Of a stretch of DNA of 64,000 bases, positions 21,660 to 34,900 are shown piece by piece. The notes under the pieces are model-generated. The model was not told where the DNA came from, ran no database searches, and saw only the letters and a list, made by a program, of their open reading frames with translations. Each line of letters opens with the position of its first letter. Within the stretch, counting starts at the first letter, position 1. Made by a program: the position numbers and the translations under genes. Location: assembly GCA_009746045.1 (NCBI GenBank), contig RPFO01000097.1, positions 986,146 to 1,050,145 of the forward strand, in the 5' to 3' direction. The stretch comes from Mesostigma viride (Eukaryota > Streptophyta > Mesostigmatophyceae > Mesostigmatales > Mesostigmataceae).

Positions 21660-22365
21660 CGATGGATGGATGGATGGATGGATGGATGGATGGATGGATG
21701 GATGGATGGATGGATGGATGGATGGATGGATCAGGATGGATGGGTGCAAACAGTCCTACCGGTCTAATCTATCTACAATCTATCTACAACAGCTATCTAC
21801 AAACATCTATCAACATCAACTCTACCCCGGTAGGGGACCTGTCTGGCGTGCTTCCCGTATGTTTGCACACGCGGGCGCTTCCGCATGCACGGGGGGGGGC
21901 TCGTTGTCCTCTATGACCTGGCCCACTTGGCCTTGTCCATCATCTTCTTCCAAATCACGGAGAGGCCTAGGCCCCCCATGTCCTCTACATGTAAGTACTA
22001 GCTGTTCTTTGAAGGTGCGGGCCTTGCGGCGTCTATAGCATCACGGGGCCCGGGCCACGTCAGGAGGTGCCGCGGCCAGGCTGAGCTGGGCAGTCCCGCA
22101 GGGGGGCCACGTGAGGTGTCTACCTGGTTGGTGCGAGCTAGGTGCCCTACTATAGCTGCAGGCGCTGCTGCTTAATAATGGTGCTGGTGATATATGTCAT
22201 GCCAAGGTACAGGTCCTCATTGCGGACATGAGCTGCCAGCGTATCCTATACTCTGAAAATGGATCGCAGCATGTTGGTGACCGCGCCGTCCAGCTTGCGG
22301 GCCCGGTCGGCGGTGAGGGTCCACGTCTTGGCCCCATACGTAAGACACAACACCGCGAGCCCCGC
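21660..22365 (-). mobile_element. RTE-type LINE 3' end (subfamily C) with ATCC tail
   Basis: Read on the minus strand: LCLTYGAKTWTLTADRARKL and VTNMLRS (22254-22345), the RTE region downstream of the reverse transcriptase, then a C-terminal segment and 3' UTR shared with 27757-28140, then an (ATCC)n tail (21660-21731 as GGAT on the plus strand). It stops abruptly near 22365, where unrelated AT-richer sequence begins. Confidence 0.8.
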
Positions 22366-23552
22366 CAAATTTTTACATAAATTATTGTCCGGAATTTGTC
22401 CGAGATCTAGATTTTTCCCGCGCCACGACTGACGAAAACGACGAAAACACCCATGGCGGTCGAGCATGAGCTAGCGTTCCGAAACTTGCGTCATTGCAGC
22501 CGCTCGAGGTGTCAAAACGAAGCTTACATCACGGTTAATCCATGGAATAATTTTGGACTTATATACGCTGTGATTGCGACGCGGGCATTGAACGGGACAA
22601 GAAGTTTTTTTCACAGCGGACCAGTTTTTCGCGAAAACCGGATTTCTCCGTGGTACGTGTCTCAAGGTCCTGGATACGGGAGGAAACGAAAATCCCGGCA
22701 CGATAGCTCAGCTTGTTCGTTATAATATTCCCGAAAACGTTAGTGTTTTCGTTTTTTGAGTTTCGCTTTAAATTGTCCGGCATTGACGTGAATAAATATG
22801 GGGGTGCGAAATCCGTCTGTTTCTTGCTTCATGCAATGCATATCTTTGTCGTCAGATAATCAGCTCTTTAGGCTATGCCCGACCTTCCTATACTGCCAGC
22901 CTGCGGCAATGAGTCAGCAGAAGATATGGCGTGCCCAAGATTCCGCGCTAAGGCCGCTAATAGTCTTCCGGATGTGCTGTAAGTGCGGTAAAAGCTGCGA
23001 AAATTGCTTATAATGCCTCAGTGTGGGAAGCTCTTTGCGACAGTGTTTTCCTAGCGAGTTCATCAGTGTTCTTTTGACGCCAGATACAAAAGGCAAAGGG
23101 GGGCATCGTTTTTATTTAGTCGGCAGTGCGGTTTCGAGATGTGATGAGTCGGGCAGACGACCTCGCCACGACACGCTCGGCCCAAGCTTCGCATATCCCG
23201 GCAGCCATAAAGAAGCGCAGATTAAGCGAGGTGAGCGAGCCAGAGGGCCCAGAATCGTTGCTAACGAAAGGCAGCTTCTAAAAGGGTAGAAAGCTGGATT
23301 GTTTAGACTTTCTCAAGAGCATGGTGCAGTGGTTATTGCCACCTTGTCCAGAGATTTGCCCTTGTCTTTCTGATTAAAAGGCTGTTTTAAAGAGGGATGG
23401 GAGAACGTTTCCAACGTTGTTAATTGCTTATTACTGTGAAGAAAGAGCCTTTTCAGTTGCTGACAATGAGATGGAAGCTGTCTCATGCAAATTAACCAGG
23501 CAATGCAAGTGATGCAAGGTGAGGCCATGCATGGCTGATATTGCCTTCATGC
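22366..23552. other. Unassigned sequence, no gene recognised
   Basis: Mixed composition. Only short ORFs (at most 90 codons) with no recognisable motifs. The left boundary is sharp against the LINE fragment. I see no matching terminal inverted repeats, so whether it is a DNA element is open. Confidence 0.4.
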
Positions 23553-24790
23553 GTGAGTTGAGCAGGAGACTGGCTGGGTGTGTGGCTGGCTAGGTGAGCG
23601 GGGCGTGTATGGGGTGTTGCAATGGTGAGGGCATGCGAGGCGGGCACATGCCTGGCTGGTTTGGGTGTTGGGTAGTTAGGTGGTTCGGTGTTTGTGTTGT
23701 TGAGTGGTTAGGTGGTTAGGTGGTTGTATAGCTGGGTGATTGGTTGTTTGGTTGTTTGGTTGCCCAGAGAGCCTTGGGTGGGAGGCTTGGGCTATAGATG
23801 CTTCAAGGGATGCCTAGGCGTGGGTGGGTTCAATGGCAGGTGGGTGGCTGATAGGTGGATGCCTCGGTAAATGGCTGGCTGCGTAGGTGGGAGCACAGGC
23901 AGTTGGAGAGGGTGGGTGGGTGGCTGGCTGGTCATGGTGGGTGGATGAGTGCAAGGGCGGTCGGTTATTGGCAGATGCCCAGGTGGCTGGGTGATGATAG
24001 GCTTTGGGGACTTTGAAGTAGGTGGTTTGTTGGATGCATGTCAGAGTGAAACCACTGCACGTTTTTGAGGGTCACTGGTGGGTTGGTGGTCGGTTGGTTA
24101 GGGATGTGTGGGTGTGGGTGGGTTGGTGGGTGGGCCATTGGTGGTTGGTGGCTGGTGGATGTGTAGATGACTAGATGGGGGTGGGTGGGCGAAGGGACGG
24201 GTAGATGGACGGGTGGGCGCACAGATATGGATGCGTGGATGGGTTTATGGTTGGGACCGACTCACCTATCGCGGGTGAAGGGCTGTGCAGGTTTGGGGTG
24301 AGGTAGGTGCCGGGGTGCTGGCTGAGAAAATGCATGTGTGGGTGGGTCAGTGGGTGGGTCAGTGGGTATAATAAGGGTGTGGGGGCAGTGAGTGGTTGAG
24401 TGGGTAGGTGCGTGGGTGGGTCAACTGTGGGTGGCCGGACGGGTGCATATGGGGCCAGCTGGCTGGGTGGTTAGGTGGTTGGGTGGTTGGGTGGTTGGCT
24501 CATTGGATGGGGGAATGCCTGCTTATTACCTAGTTGGTGTGTGGGTTGCGCAGGTGCCTTGGTGGGTGGGTGGATGTCCAAGTGGGTTGGTAGGTGGTTG
24601 GTGCCTAGGTGCACGCATGGTTGTATAAGTTGGGTAAGCACGTGCGCGGCTGGCTTGGTGGGTGGGTCACTGGGTGGGAGGACAGGTGGCTGTCTGGGTG
24701 CACGGGCGCGCGAGTGTGTGAGCAGTTGTGTGGGTGGGTGGCCAGGTGGCTGCATGGGTGGGCGACTGCATGGGTGGCTTGGTGCGCACA
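23553..24790. repeat. Degenerate GT-rich (TGGG/TGGT) tandem region
   Basis: About 1.2 kb of irregular GGTGGGTGGx and GGTTGGTGG words with strong strand asymmetry (the minus strand is CCCACC-rich). There is no fixed period. The long ORFs on both strands (Trp/Gly/Val or Pro/His/Thr) are compositional. Confidence 0.85.
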
Positions 24791-26255
24791 AAGTGCAAGA
24801 GATGGAGACATGGGATATGCCAATGCCATATCATGTGAGCATACGTGGATGCCAGGTGACATGTGCCAGCGTTGGGGTCACTGCACCTTGCTATGCTCGC
24901 TCGGCATATTCTCGACATGTAGTACTGTACACGTAGTGTATATCATGCATGGTGCGTGTTGGTAGCATTCAAATGGCTGTGTTAGTGATGTGGCATGTAT
25001 TATTCATCTTTCCTTCCCATTTTGCAATGTGCCAAGTAGTTTAGAGGCATGGTGTCATGGGGTATACATATGGACATGCACTGCACATCACAGCTTTGTG
25101 GCATACTGGCAATGCCTACATTACATGATGGATTCTGCTAGCAATGGTCACCACTCAGGCGTCGAAGACATGCACCAAGTTTTAGCACACTGTCTGTACT
25201 AGTCATTCTTGAGTTGCCTGCAAAGATTTAAATGATGTGCCCCAGCTTGGAGAATGGTTTGGTGGTTAATGTTGTTAAAATTGTGAGTAAAAAAGCAAAA
25301 AATGGCGACAATTGCTGGCAAATGTCACCATTGTGGGCTCTGCATGATCTGAATTTTTGCTCATGACTTGTTGAGACCTTGCTTCAGGTGCTGGCATGAT
25401 GGCAATAAGTTTTGGTGGCATTCTGACATTATTTGGGTTAAATATTGATTTAAAATGGCCATTAACCCAAATGACAAATGCTAGCAAAATTTTGCTAGCA
25501 TTTGTCACCAACTAGGGCTCCAAATGGCGTATAACTTTGTACAAGGTCACAACAACTATTATTCATCACCACTGCAAAGTTACAGCATAATTTGAGATCA
25601 ACTATTGTTTATATGCAAGTGCAAGTGGTTTAGGTGGCCAGTTTTGGCCTTGGATCTGGAGTTAACTTAAGCGGGGAGTACCATGTAAACTTAACATTTT
25701 GACTCAACTACTCCACCACTAGCCAGACACATCCTGGGGAGTGGTGGGATCCAATCCTAGGTCAATCTGACAATAAACTTGCCATGGGCCATAATTTATG
25801 TAAAAAAAAAGGCCATTTCAAGGTGTTGTGAGAACAAGAAGGACGAGGACCTTAAACAGTGTAGATTAGTTAGGCTTATAGCCTAGCATGTGGCCTACGC
25901 GCATGTGCGCCCATAATGGCCCCCATGGATGATGCTTTCAGCAGTTAGTCACGCCCTGCCTATAATGGGACCCCCCATGGAGTGTTGCATTAAGAATTTA
26001 GCCATGCTATGCCTATGCAGAGAGACGCTCTCTGTTGAGAAGCCATGCCCTAGCTCTTGTATAGCCATGATGATCTTCCGCCCCATGCCGGGCCCCCCTT
26101 AGTTGGGTCGAGCTCCGAGAAAGCATGGTGGGGCAGGTCCCCTCAGTGCACCTAGCTAGAGCAAGTGTTGCTTACATTCCACTCTTGCAGGAAGTGGCCC
26201 AGAATGTATTAAAAGCCATAAGCCCCTTCTCCGGGATATGTGCTACAATGATGTA
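24791..26255. other. Unassigned AT-richer sequence with a perfect 36-bp palindrome
   Basis: No gene seen. 25472-25507 is a perfect inverted repeat with half-site TGACAAATGCTAGCAAAA and no spacer. A poly-A run is at about 25800-25810. The composition resembles the interiors of the non-autonomous DNA elements at 16 and 19-20 kb, but no terminal repeats were found. Confidence 0.45.
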
Positions 26256-26710
26256 CTCCCAACGGAGTTATGTTACTAATAAATTAAGGGGTTCGAGCCC
26301 GGCTTGGACATCCTTATTAACGAGCGCGAGCACGGCGGGGTTGGCACTGGCTACCGCCTGGCCTACCTGATTTATGCGGACGACACCACCTTCATCGCGC
26401 GCCCCGAGCACATTCAGACCTGGCTAGCTGGACTGACAGTCTGGGCTTGGAGGCCAGGGCGGTGGGGTTGGAGATTAGTGTCAACACTGAGGCGATGGTG
26501 ATTGGGGCCTCCAGTCGCCCACCGCTGCCGTGCCTGCTCGATGGGACGGAGGTCCCGTTTCGTGACCGCTTCAAACTCGGTTGGGGAGCATGCTCCCTGA
26601 CACCGCCGACGATGTGGACATCCGCATCGGCCTGGCCTGGGCCAGGCTCCGTTCGCTCAACACCTACTGAGGCTCGAAGGGCCTGGGCGAGCACCGCAAG
26701 CGCATGGGCG
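26256..26710 (+). mobile_element. RTE subfamily A fragment (reverse transcriptase)
   Basis: From GGGGTTCGAGCCCGGCTTGG (26288) it reads [21 protein letters not shown] with the catalytic Asp pair, then [13 protein letters not shown] and PFRDRFKL. It carries frame breaks and a TGA at 26668 where copy A has TGG. It ends in GAGCACCGCAAGCGCATG and runs straight into the (GGAC)n array. Confidence 0.8.
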
Positions 26711-27754
26711 AGCAACGGACGGACGGACGGACGGACGGACGGACGGACGGACGGACGGACGGACGGACGGACGGACGGACAGACGGACGGACGGACGGAC
26801 GGACGGACGGATGGACGGACGGACGGACGGATGGAGGGATGGAGGGATGGAGGGATGGAGGGATGGAGGGATGGAGGGATGGAGGGATGGAGGGATGGAG
26901 GGATGGAGGGATGGAGGGATGGAGGGATGGAGGGATGGAGGGATGGAGGGATGGAGGGATGGAGGGATGGAGGGATGGAGGGATGGAGGGATGGAGGGAT
27001 GGAGGGATGGAGGGATGGAGGGATGGAGGGATGGAGGGATGGAGGGATGGAGGGAGGGAGGGAGGGAGGGAGGGAGGGAGGGAGGGAGGGAGGGAGGGAT
27101 GGATGGATGGATGGATGGATGGATGGATGGATGGATGGATGGATGGATGGATGGATGGATGGATGGATGGATGGATGGATGGATGGATGGATGGATGGAT
27201 GGATGGATGGATGGATGGATGGATGGATGGATGGATGGATGGATGGATGGATGGATGGATGGATGGATGGATGGATGGATGGATGGATGGATGGATGGAT
27301 GGATGGATGGATGGATGGATGGATGGATGGATGGATGGATGGATGGATGGATGGATGGATGGATGGATGGATGGATGGATGGATGGATGGATGGATGGAT
27401 GGATGGATGGATGGATGGATGGATGGATGGATGGATGGATGGATGGATGGATGGATGGATGGATGGATGGATGGATGGATGGATGGATGGATGGATGGAT
27501 GGATGGATGGATGGATGGATGGATGGATGGATGGATGGATGGATGGATGGATGGATGGATGGATGGATGGATGGATGGATGGATGGATGGATGGATGGAT
27601 GGATGGATGGATGGATGGATGGATGGATGGATGGATGGATGGATGGATGGATGGATGGATGGATGGATGGATGGATGGATGGATGGATGGATGGATGGAT
27701 GGATGGATGGATGGATGGATGGATGGATGGATGGATGGATGGATGGATGGATGG
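26711..27754. repeat. Compound tetranucleotide array, about 1.04 kb
   Basis: Four blocks: (GGAC)n at about 26714-26830, an 8-bp GATGGAGG unit at about 26831-27052, (GGGA)n at about 27053-27098, and (GGAT)n at about 27099-27754. The last block joins the 3' end of an RTE subfamily C copy on the minus strand, whose own tail is ATCC. ORFs of 340-443 codons across it are artefacts of period 4 lacking stops. Confidence 0.95.
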
Positions 27755-27756
27755 GT

Positions 27757-28140
27757 ACACGCAATCCTACCGGTCTAATATATTTACGTACAAAATTAAT
27801 CCTACACTCTATCTATTGTGCCCTAGACCCTAGGGGTCTTGGCTAGCATGCTTCCCGCGTTTGCAAACACGCGCTTCCCCACTGGGGGGGGGGGTCATTG
27901 TCCTCTATAACCTGAGCCCACTTGGCCTTGTCCATCACCATTTTCAAAATCACAGAGAGGCCTAGGCCCCCCATGTCCTCTGCTAGCTGCTCTTTGAAAG
28001 TGCGGGCCTTGCGACGTCTACCATTGCTGGGCCCGTCCCACGCGATCGAGGAGGTGCCTGCCAGGCTGAGCTGTTCGCAGCCCTGCGGGGGGCCACGTGA
28101 GGTGTCTACCTGGTTGGTGCGAGGTAAGTGCCCTACTAGC
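27757..28140 (-). mobile_element. RTE-type LINE 3' end (subfamily C)
   Basis: On the minus strand: [20 protein letters not shown], then VMDKAKWAQVIEDND, homologous to subfamily B's QLLEDAGLLGLSVLRARMID and KEKWAAIC. A 3' UTR related to 21752-22140 follows, then the ATCC tail in the large array. Truncated at the 5' end. Confidence 0.8.
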
Positions 28141-28540
28141 TGCTCCGTGGCATGCCCATGCGCATGACACGCAAGTACTTACTTACTTATCTAGTACTCT
28201 ATGGGTGGGGCATGATGCAGGTGATCTTTGTCCGTTTGTTTAATTTTTTGTCTAATTATTTTTCTATTGAGAGCAGCATAGCACTCCGTTGTATTGCACC
28301 CACAGTCCATTGAGCCCCGACACTATGCTGCGCAGAGAGTGCTCTTTGGCCTGCCCACGTGTGGCAGTGAGAGAAGCTAGGGTGCCTCCGTCCTTCTTGT
28401 TGTGTATAGGGGTTGAAGGTTTCTTTACTCTGTACTGGCACCCACGTGACTCATTTATGTGTTTATTAATGAATTAATCAATTAAAAAATAGCACCCCGT
28501 GGCATGCCTATGCGCATGATACGCAAGTACTTACATAGCA
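28141..28540 (+). mobile_element. Cluster of LINE 3'-terminal fragments
   Basis: Plus-strand pieces. 28146-28190 is a B-type hairpin and ACTT tail. 28205-28295 is a decayed B-type 3' UTR. About 28318-28487 is another element's 3' end (TGGCAGTGAGAGAAGC, GGCACCCACGTGAC) ending in a (TTAA)-like tail; it recurs inverted at 60345-60500. 28495-28530 is another B-type hairpin with tail. No coding capacity. Confidence 0.65.
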
Positions 28541-28942
28541 ATTACTTATAGAGTGAATGCATGCTCATGAAGCTTATTCACACACCCCTGTCATGTCCAT
28601 GCACCTACCAGATAACTTAGCCTATGCAATGAGTCCGGTCCAACCCCAGCTAATGCATGAAAGGCTACAACGGATGGCCATCCCATCCCGCTCATTATGG
28701 GCACCAGTACCGCATTACGGGCCCTGCAGTATGTGCTAAAATACATTTTTCACCTCCACAATAGCGCAAGCCTGCCGATGCCTGCAATAAAAAATACAAA
28801 GACCTTGAGTTGTGTCAATATGCGCTGCTCTGCCACGTGGGAGGGGCGCATCAAAAAATGGGTAACGTCCATAAGACAGCCGGACCACAATATTGAATAT
28901 CCCTTACAGGGGCATGCCAAATAGGGATATAAGACAGGGCAA
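28541..28942. other. Non-coding, 3' flank of the channel gene
   Basis: No gene or clear repeat. It probably includes the channel mRNA 3' UTR. Confidence 0.4.
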
Positions 28943-31900
28943 TCATTTACGAGGCCTTGCCGCCGCAGGCAAGGCGGGTTTCAAGGCGGCCTTGCGTATG
29001 CGTGCCACGTGCTTGCTGATCGCCGCCACGTCCCTCGGCTCCACGGGCGCCGGCACCATCATCCGCTCCATGTCCTGCCGCAGCAGCCGCAGCTGCTCCT
29101 CCAAGTTCTTCACGATCACCAGCGTCTCGCCCGTCTCCAGCGCAGCCAGCGCGGCTCGAGACTGGGCGGTCGTGCGCGCCTGCCCCGCCGCCTCGGGCCC
29201 CACCACGTGGCCGTCCGTGTCGCGCAGCCCCATGCGCTCGTACATCTCCTTGCACCGCTTGACCAGGTGCGTTGCCAGCGGGCCCTGCCCCTTGTGCCGG
29301 CTGTGCCCCCCCAGCGTGTTGAGCGGGTCGTAGCCCACGGGGTGCGTGTCCACCTCCTCCGCCATCAGCCGGTTGCGGTTGAGCAGCCGCCGAACCCACG
29401 CAACCGGCCCCGTGAATATTTGCACCAGCACCAGGTAGACGATGTTCAGGGGCACCGGCATTGGGGGGTAGAACCTGCGGACGCGTGGGTGGGCCACCAG
29501 TGGGGCAATAGGGGGACGCGCACGCAGGGCATGGTATGGGCGAGCACGCGGTCAGGATATCGCTTCCCTGCAACGTTACCACATGGTAGAGAAGTGGGCG
29601 CGCGAGAGCATGCTCTGAATTCACTGTCTTTCCTTTACCCCCGATCGCCACACAATCGCATCACATGGGCTAGTTTACCAACGGTTAACTGCCACATGCT
29701 GTGTGGCCGCTGTCAAGCAGGCATTCATGGGCATTCGAGCAGGCATTTGTGGGCGGCATTATCCTGGGGAAGAATACAAGGGTCTCCCACAGCAATACAA
29801 ACGGAACGATACATTGTGATGTTCAAAGCGCAATGCAAGGCGAGCTGGTGGCAATGCAGGGGGCCCGCACTAGCAGCGGCGCACGCGGGCACACTCACGA
29901 TTGGTTCCGGATGAGCTTGGCCTTGGCAAAGCGGAACTCCATGTCTGCGATGGGTGTGTGCGGGGGTCAGGATGACCCACGACAAAAGCAGGCGGCCAGG
30001 TGAGTGCGGGGATGGGCAACAACTGACAACAGGACTTTAAACCCGACTGCGGAGACATGTGCACGGTTGTGAGCATGGGCCAACACATCACCAGCACAGT
30101 GGGGGTCCATACCCACAGGTGGCGGGTACTCCACCAAGCAAGGGCTGTCAAGCAGTCGAGTTCTCAGGTCTGCAAGTTTCTGCCAGGGTAGCTCCACCAC
30201 AGCATGCCCGCCCGTGCCGACAGGCCGGGCTGACCACGTCCCCCTTCTCCCAACATCCAGCGCGCATGGTGCAACATGGTGCGACCGATGTCACCCTGAT
30301 GCCTTTGTGTACCTAGTACAGTACCTAGAACATAGTCATGAAAGGTCTTTAGTCCGGAAAATGTGTACCCACACACCCACATTCAGGACAGGTGCAAGTG
30401 GGTAATGAGATATCCCGGCTTCCCCTCTCCCTTCTCCACACAGAAGACCCAGAGGTAACGGTTTCCCTTTCGTGGCCCGTCCTCTCGTATAGATGAACCA
30501 ACCACCCGCTACCCTAGGTGGCCCCCCTTGGCCCTTGCCCTACATGGCCCCGCCCGGCCCCCCCCCCTTGCCCTGAAGGCATGGCGCCCCCCCTCGAACA
30601 TGTGTCGCACTTGTCCCCCCCCCCCCCCCCCTCGCCCTGCATGCCCCCCGCCTCACCGGTGTTGTCGTGGATGCGCTGGAAGGTGGATGACATGAGCGCG
30701 ATGAGCAGGTTGAGCAGCACCACGATAGCGACGAGGCAGTAGATGGCCACCAGCGCGCGCGCCAGCAGCTGCACGTTCCGGTCCTTGGCGTCAAGGTCCG
30801 GCAGCGCAAACACCGCGTACAGGGCCCTGGGTACAAGGGCAGGCGGGTGGGGCACGAGGAGGCAAGCGGGGTGTGAGTGCGGCGTTCGTGCGTGGGAGAG
30901 CGGGGCATGTGGCAAGCGGGTTGTGTGCAGGCGCAGGGATGCATGCGTGGGGGGCAGACAGCCACGTGGGCAAACGTCGTCAGCAAGCCGAAGTGGAATG
31001 GGAAGGTTTGGGGTTGTGGGAGGTGGGGGATGGGCTGATGGGCGACGCAAGAGACGGGAAGGGAGCCCATGGCCGAGCGTGCAGGTGGACCCGTTGGATG
31101 ATGCGGGTGGTCCATACAAGAGGCCAAAGAGCCGGGGAGGTACGAGGTCCGGAGAAACCCACGGAGTGGCAGCATGTGGGCGAAGATAGTCAGACATATT
31201 ACTCCTATATTTAAAGAAAAATGAGCAACGGGCGGCTGCTTTCCGCTCATCTGCTACCCACTTGGTGAGTAAAGCAGATCACATGATTTACCAGCCAGCT
31301 AGCCGCTTAGCCAACAATTCTTCCCCTCCCCCCCCGCCCTTCCACCCAGGTAAGCTAGCACGCACGCCTGCGGCCACGCACCAGTAGGCCAGCTCGGCGC
31401 TTCTCTTGAGGCCGTGCGTGTCCAGGTGGCGGTCCTTCATCTCGATGGAGTAGAGCTTGGTGAGCGCGCAGGTGAGCGCGAGCACAAAGATGGAGAGGAT
31501 GGACATGAACCGCAGCACGTCGAGCAGCATGCGGCGGATCTGGTGGTGGTGTGTGTGGGGGGCGAATCGATTACGTGTGTGGGCGGGGGTTCAGGGAGAA
31601 GGAAGGCGGGACACCCTCGCAGGTGCCGGTGTCAGCAGATAGTGATTTGTAGATGTCAATAGCGCGCCCTGGCCCAGCATAGAGGCAACGTGTCGTGCTG
31701 GTGGTCTATTGGAGGCAACGTGTCGTGCTGGTGGTCTATTGCAGCAAGCGAATGGAAGCGGGGAGGGCGAGCACGCGCTGCAACCACGTGTTCTGAACGC
31801 GGCTGCATGGGCAGGGGCCTGACTGGAGGGGCCCAGCCAAAGCATGACAAGCCACCCCGTAGGTTATACCAAGAGTTGCTGACCACAACATGAGCTCCTA

Positions 31901-34900
31901 AGCTACTTACAAACAAGGGGTGGGTGCTGGTACCAGAGGTCCAGAGACCCGCCGTGCGGTAGCGGTCAGCCGAGCGGATGATGTGTGTGTGGACAAGTGC
32001 GCATGGATGCAAACACAGATCGTGGTGCCGCGATCTGTGACTATGTGAAAACTAGGCGAAACAGCACTACCTACCAGACTGATGACCAGGACATACGAAC
32101 ATATTTTAGGTGGATTGCATGGTTACTGTTCCTTCAGCGCTTCAGGTAGGTAGGGGACATCGCATCGTGTCGGTTTGGCAGCTAGACGTGTGTGCTGGCG
32201 TGCCCACCCCCACAAGCAGGACGTACCATCAACTCCAGCGGCCCCAGGAAGTAGCTCGCCTGCACAGCATGTGTCGCGGGAGAACGGTTTGGTGGCGTTG
32301 GGTATCAGTGTTTTGGTGACGTTGGGTAGTAGTGTTTCGGGGCGTGCAGGCAGAAGGGCATGGCCTACCAGCATGGCCACGCAGCATGCCACACACAGCA
32401 CGCAAAGGGATGGCATGCGAGACAGGCAGTGCCCGGCTGGGGATGCACCGGAGGATGCTAGCTGGGGATGATGTGGCGTCATGGGGGGGAGGTGACAGTC
32501 AAAAGTGACAGGGCAGTCACAAGCGCCAGGGGCGCCAACAAGCGAAATGCCGGCGCCTCAGCCCAAGCGTGAACATGCCGCAGCCAGCAAAGATCGAACC
32601 CAACGGAACCAGAGGGGATCGTGCTGTGGCGTGGATTCTGCCAGCAACGAGCCGGTCTTCTGAGGAACGACCAACCGCAAACGAGACGAAACAGACTTTC
32701 TGATGAGTAGAGGAAAATTTGCAACCTTCCTTACAAACGTGTTTCTGGCACAAACCCTGCCGAACATTGCATCAGGACATAAGCTCTGGGCTTCCGGCCC
32801 GCCCCAATGCCCGCTCTCCTCGCTGGCACCTCCCTGTCCCCAGGCCCACGCCGGACCTATTGCCCAGCCCATGCGAAACCTGTCGGCACGTGATGTGGTT
32901 GCGATGATGGTGGTTTCTCCGGCTCTGCCTCCCTTAACTAGCAGTTGGAATGGACAGATAGGGCAGAGAGTCGGAGCACATCGGGCTGCCTATCACAGCA
33001 TTAGAAATAGACTTGCAGTAGAAAGCTAATCTATGATACCAGGAGGTACACCCCTGTCAGACAACAACTACTATATTATCAACAATACTATATTTTTAAA
33101 ACTAAAACGTTCAAATCGCGACTGACAACAAAACTGCACAGTCTGAGTGTAATGTTCTCAACTGGATGATTGCAACCAAAGTACACGAGCGCATCCAGGC
33201 CCCCAGGAGGAGGTTGCCCCCCCTGCGCGCGTCCACCTACCTGGAAGGTGGTCAGGAAGCGAATGATGGACACCGCGTAGGCAAATGCGAGCACGTGGGA
33301 GGCGATCTCGCGGTTTGTGTACATCATCACATAGAAGACGGCGAAGAGGATAGCGTTGACGATGTCGACCACGTTCCAGAACTGGCCAAAGTACTTGCGC
33401 GAAGACTCGCTGAGCATGAACGTGGTCACGTTGCGGAGGAAGATGCCCGCCACCCAGAGCGCGATCAGCCACAGCTGCGCCGTCATGCTGCGCGGATGCA
33501 GGCACACACGGTGCATGTGGGGTTGTGCGTATGTGTGGAAGGGGGCATGGGGGCATGGGGGGGACAACCGCGTGTTTGCATCGTACATTGTGTGCAGAAA
33601 GGCACACAGGCAGGCAAAACACCAGGCAGAAGGAAAGAGGGCAATGAGGAACCAGGCAGCGTAGAGCATGGTCACGTGCGCGTGAATTCAAGCCACGGGA
33701 TGCGACGTATGTGCGCCATGCGAGCCGCGGTCAGTGGATGCCTCAGCATCGGGTGTTCTGTGGGCACACGGGCCCAGCGAGGCAACTGCGGAGGGGACAC
33801 CCAGAAACTAGCCACACGTTACCACCGCTACCAGCCACGTGCACCCTCGCCACAACCACACACGGCTTGCTGCCCCCCCATCCCCCCCTTGGCCCATCCA
33901 TGCACGCTGACCGCATGTGCACTGGCACCGGTGGGCCCGCCCACTGACCGACTGTGCGTGCACACGCACCCGTCCCGCACCTGTGCGTGCTTGCCCACAC
34001 CAGTGATTTAAGTTTGCTACAAAACAACGCGCACACACCTGTCGCTCACGTCATTGTTGAGGTTGCACACCACAAGGAAGCTTCCTACTTCCCATCACGT
34101 TATCGTATAGGGAACGCTCACCCGTCGCGCACGTCGTCGTCGAGGTTGAAGACCATGATGATGAGGAACGCGAGGTAGCTGCCCGCAAACCCGCAGAACT
34201 TAACCTTGGGCACATGGTAGAAGGCGACCATCTCCTCCACGCTGGGCAGCTGCAGCCAGGACTGCGTCTTGCTGAACGTGGGGCGCGACCGCCGGACGGT
34301 CATCGTGCGCGACTTGGGGGAGAGAGGCGCCGAGGGCGTGTTGGGGATGCGCTCGCGCCGCGAGGCCATGCGCCGCGACTGCCGCTCCTCGTGCCACTCC
34401 TTGAGGTAGGCCAGCGGCAGCAGCACCACAAAGAGGAAGTAGCAGGGGATGAGGATCTGCAGCGGGTAGCCCGTGCCCCACTGATACTCCAGCTGCTGCT
34501 GTGTGATCGTGTGCGCGACGAACGCCTTGTGGTTGGCCGCCATGGCCAGGTCAATCACCGTCGTCTTGCCGTCAAAGAACTGTGCGTGTCGCGGGGGGCA
34601 AAGGGCAGAGGCATGAGGACACCAACCATGTTCGTTGGCGCGGTTCAGAACATCAGCCAAAGCTCCTGGCAAGCAACCTATGCCAACCTTCACCCCCTTG
34701 GTACGACATACCCACGCATCCCCCCTCTCTCGCCTTCCCCTTCATGCAACCATTCCATCCCCAAAATCTTCCACATAATCTGTGCGCCCCATGTCCTCTC
34801 ACCTTCCACTTCAATAGATATTTTGTCCCTTAGCCCCCCGTCCCCCTCTTCATAAGACATTTTGTCGCTTTCACCCCTTCCCCCCCCTCTTCATAAGATA

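Noticed and set aside
23553-24790. Telomere or subtelomere repeat
   Set aside because: The words are irregular (GGTGGGTGG, GGTTGG) with no TTAGGG- or TTTAGGG-type unit.
24392-24965. Trp/Gly-rich ORFs in the GT-rich region
   Set aside because: Composition only; there is no periodic protein repeat or motif.
26447-27846. ORFs of 340-443 codons in several frames and on both strands
   Set aside because: Artefacts of the tetranucleotide arrays (Trp-Met-Asp-Gly and Ile-His-Pro-Ser repeats).
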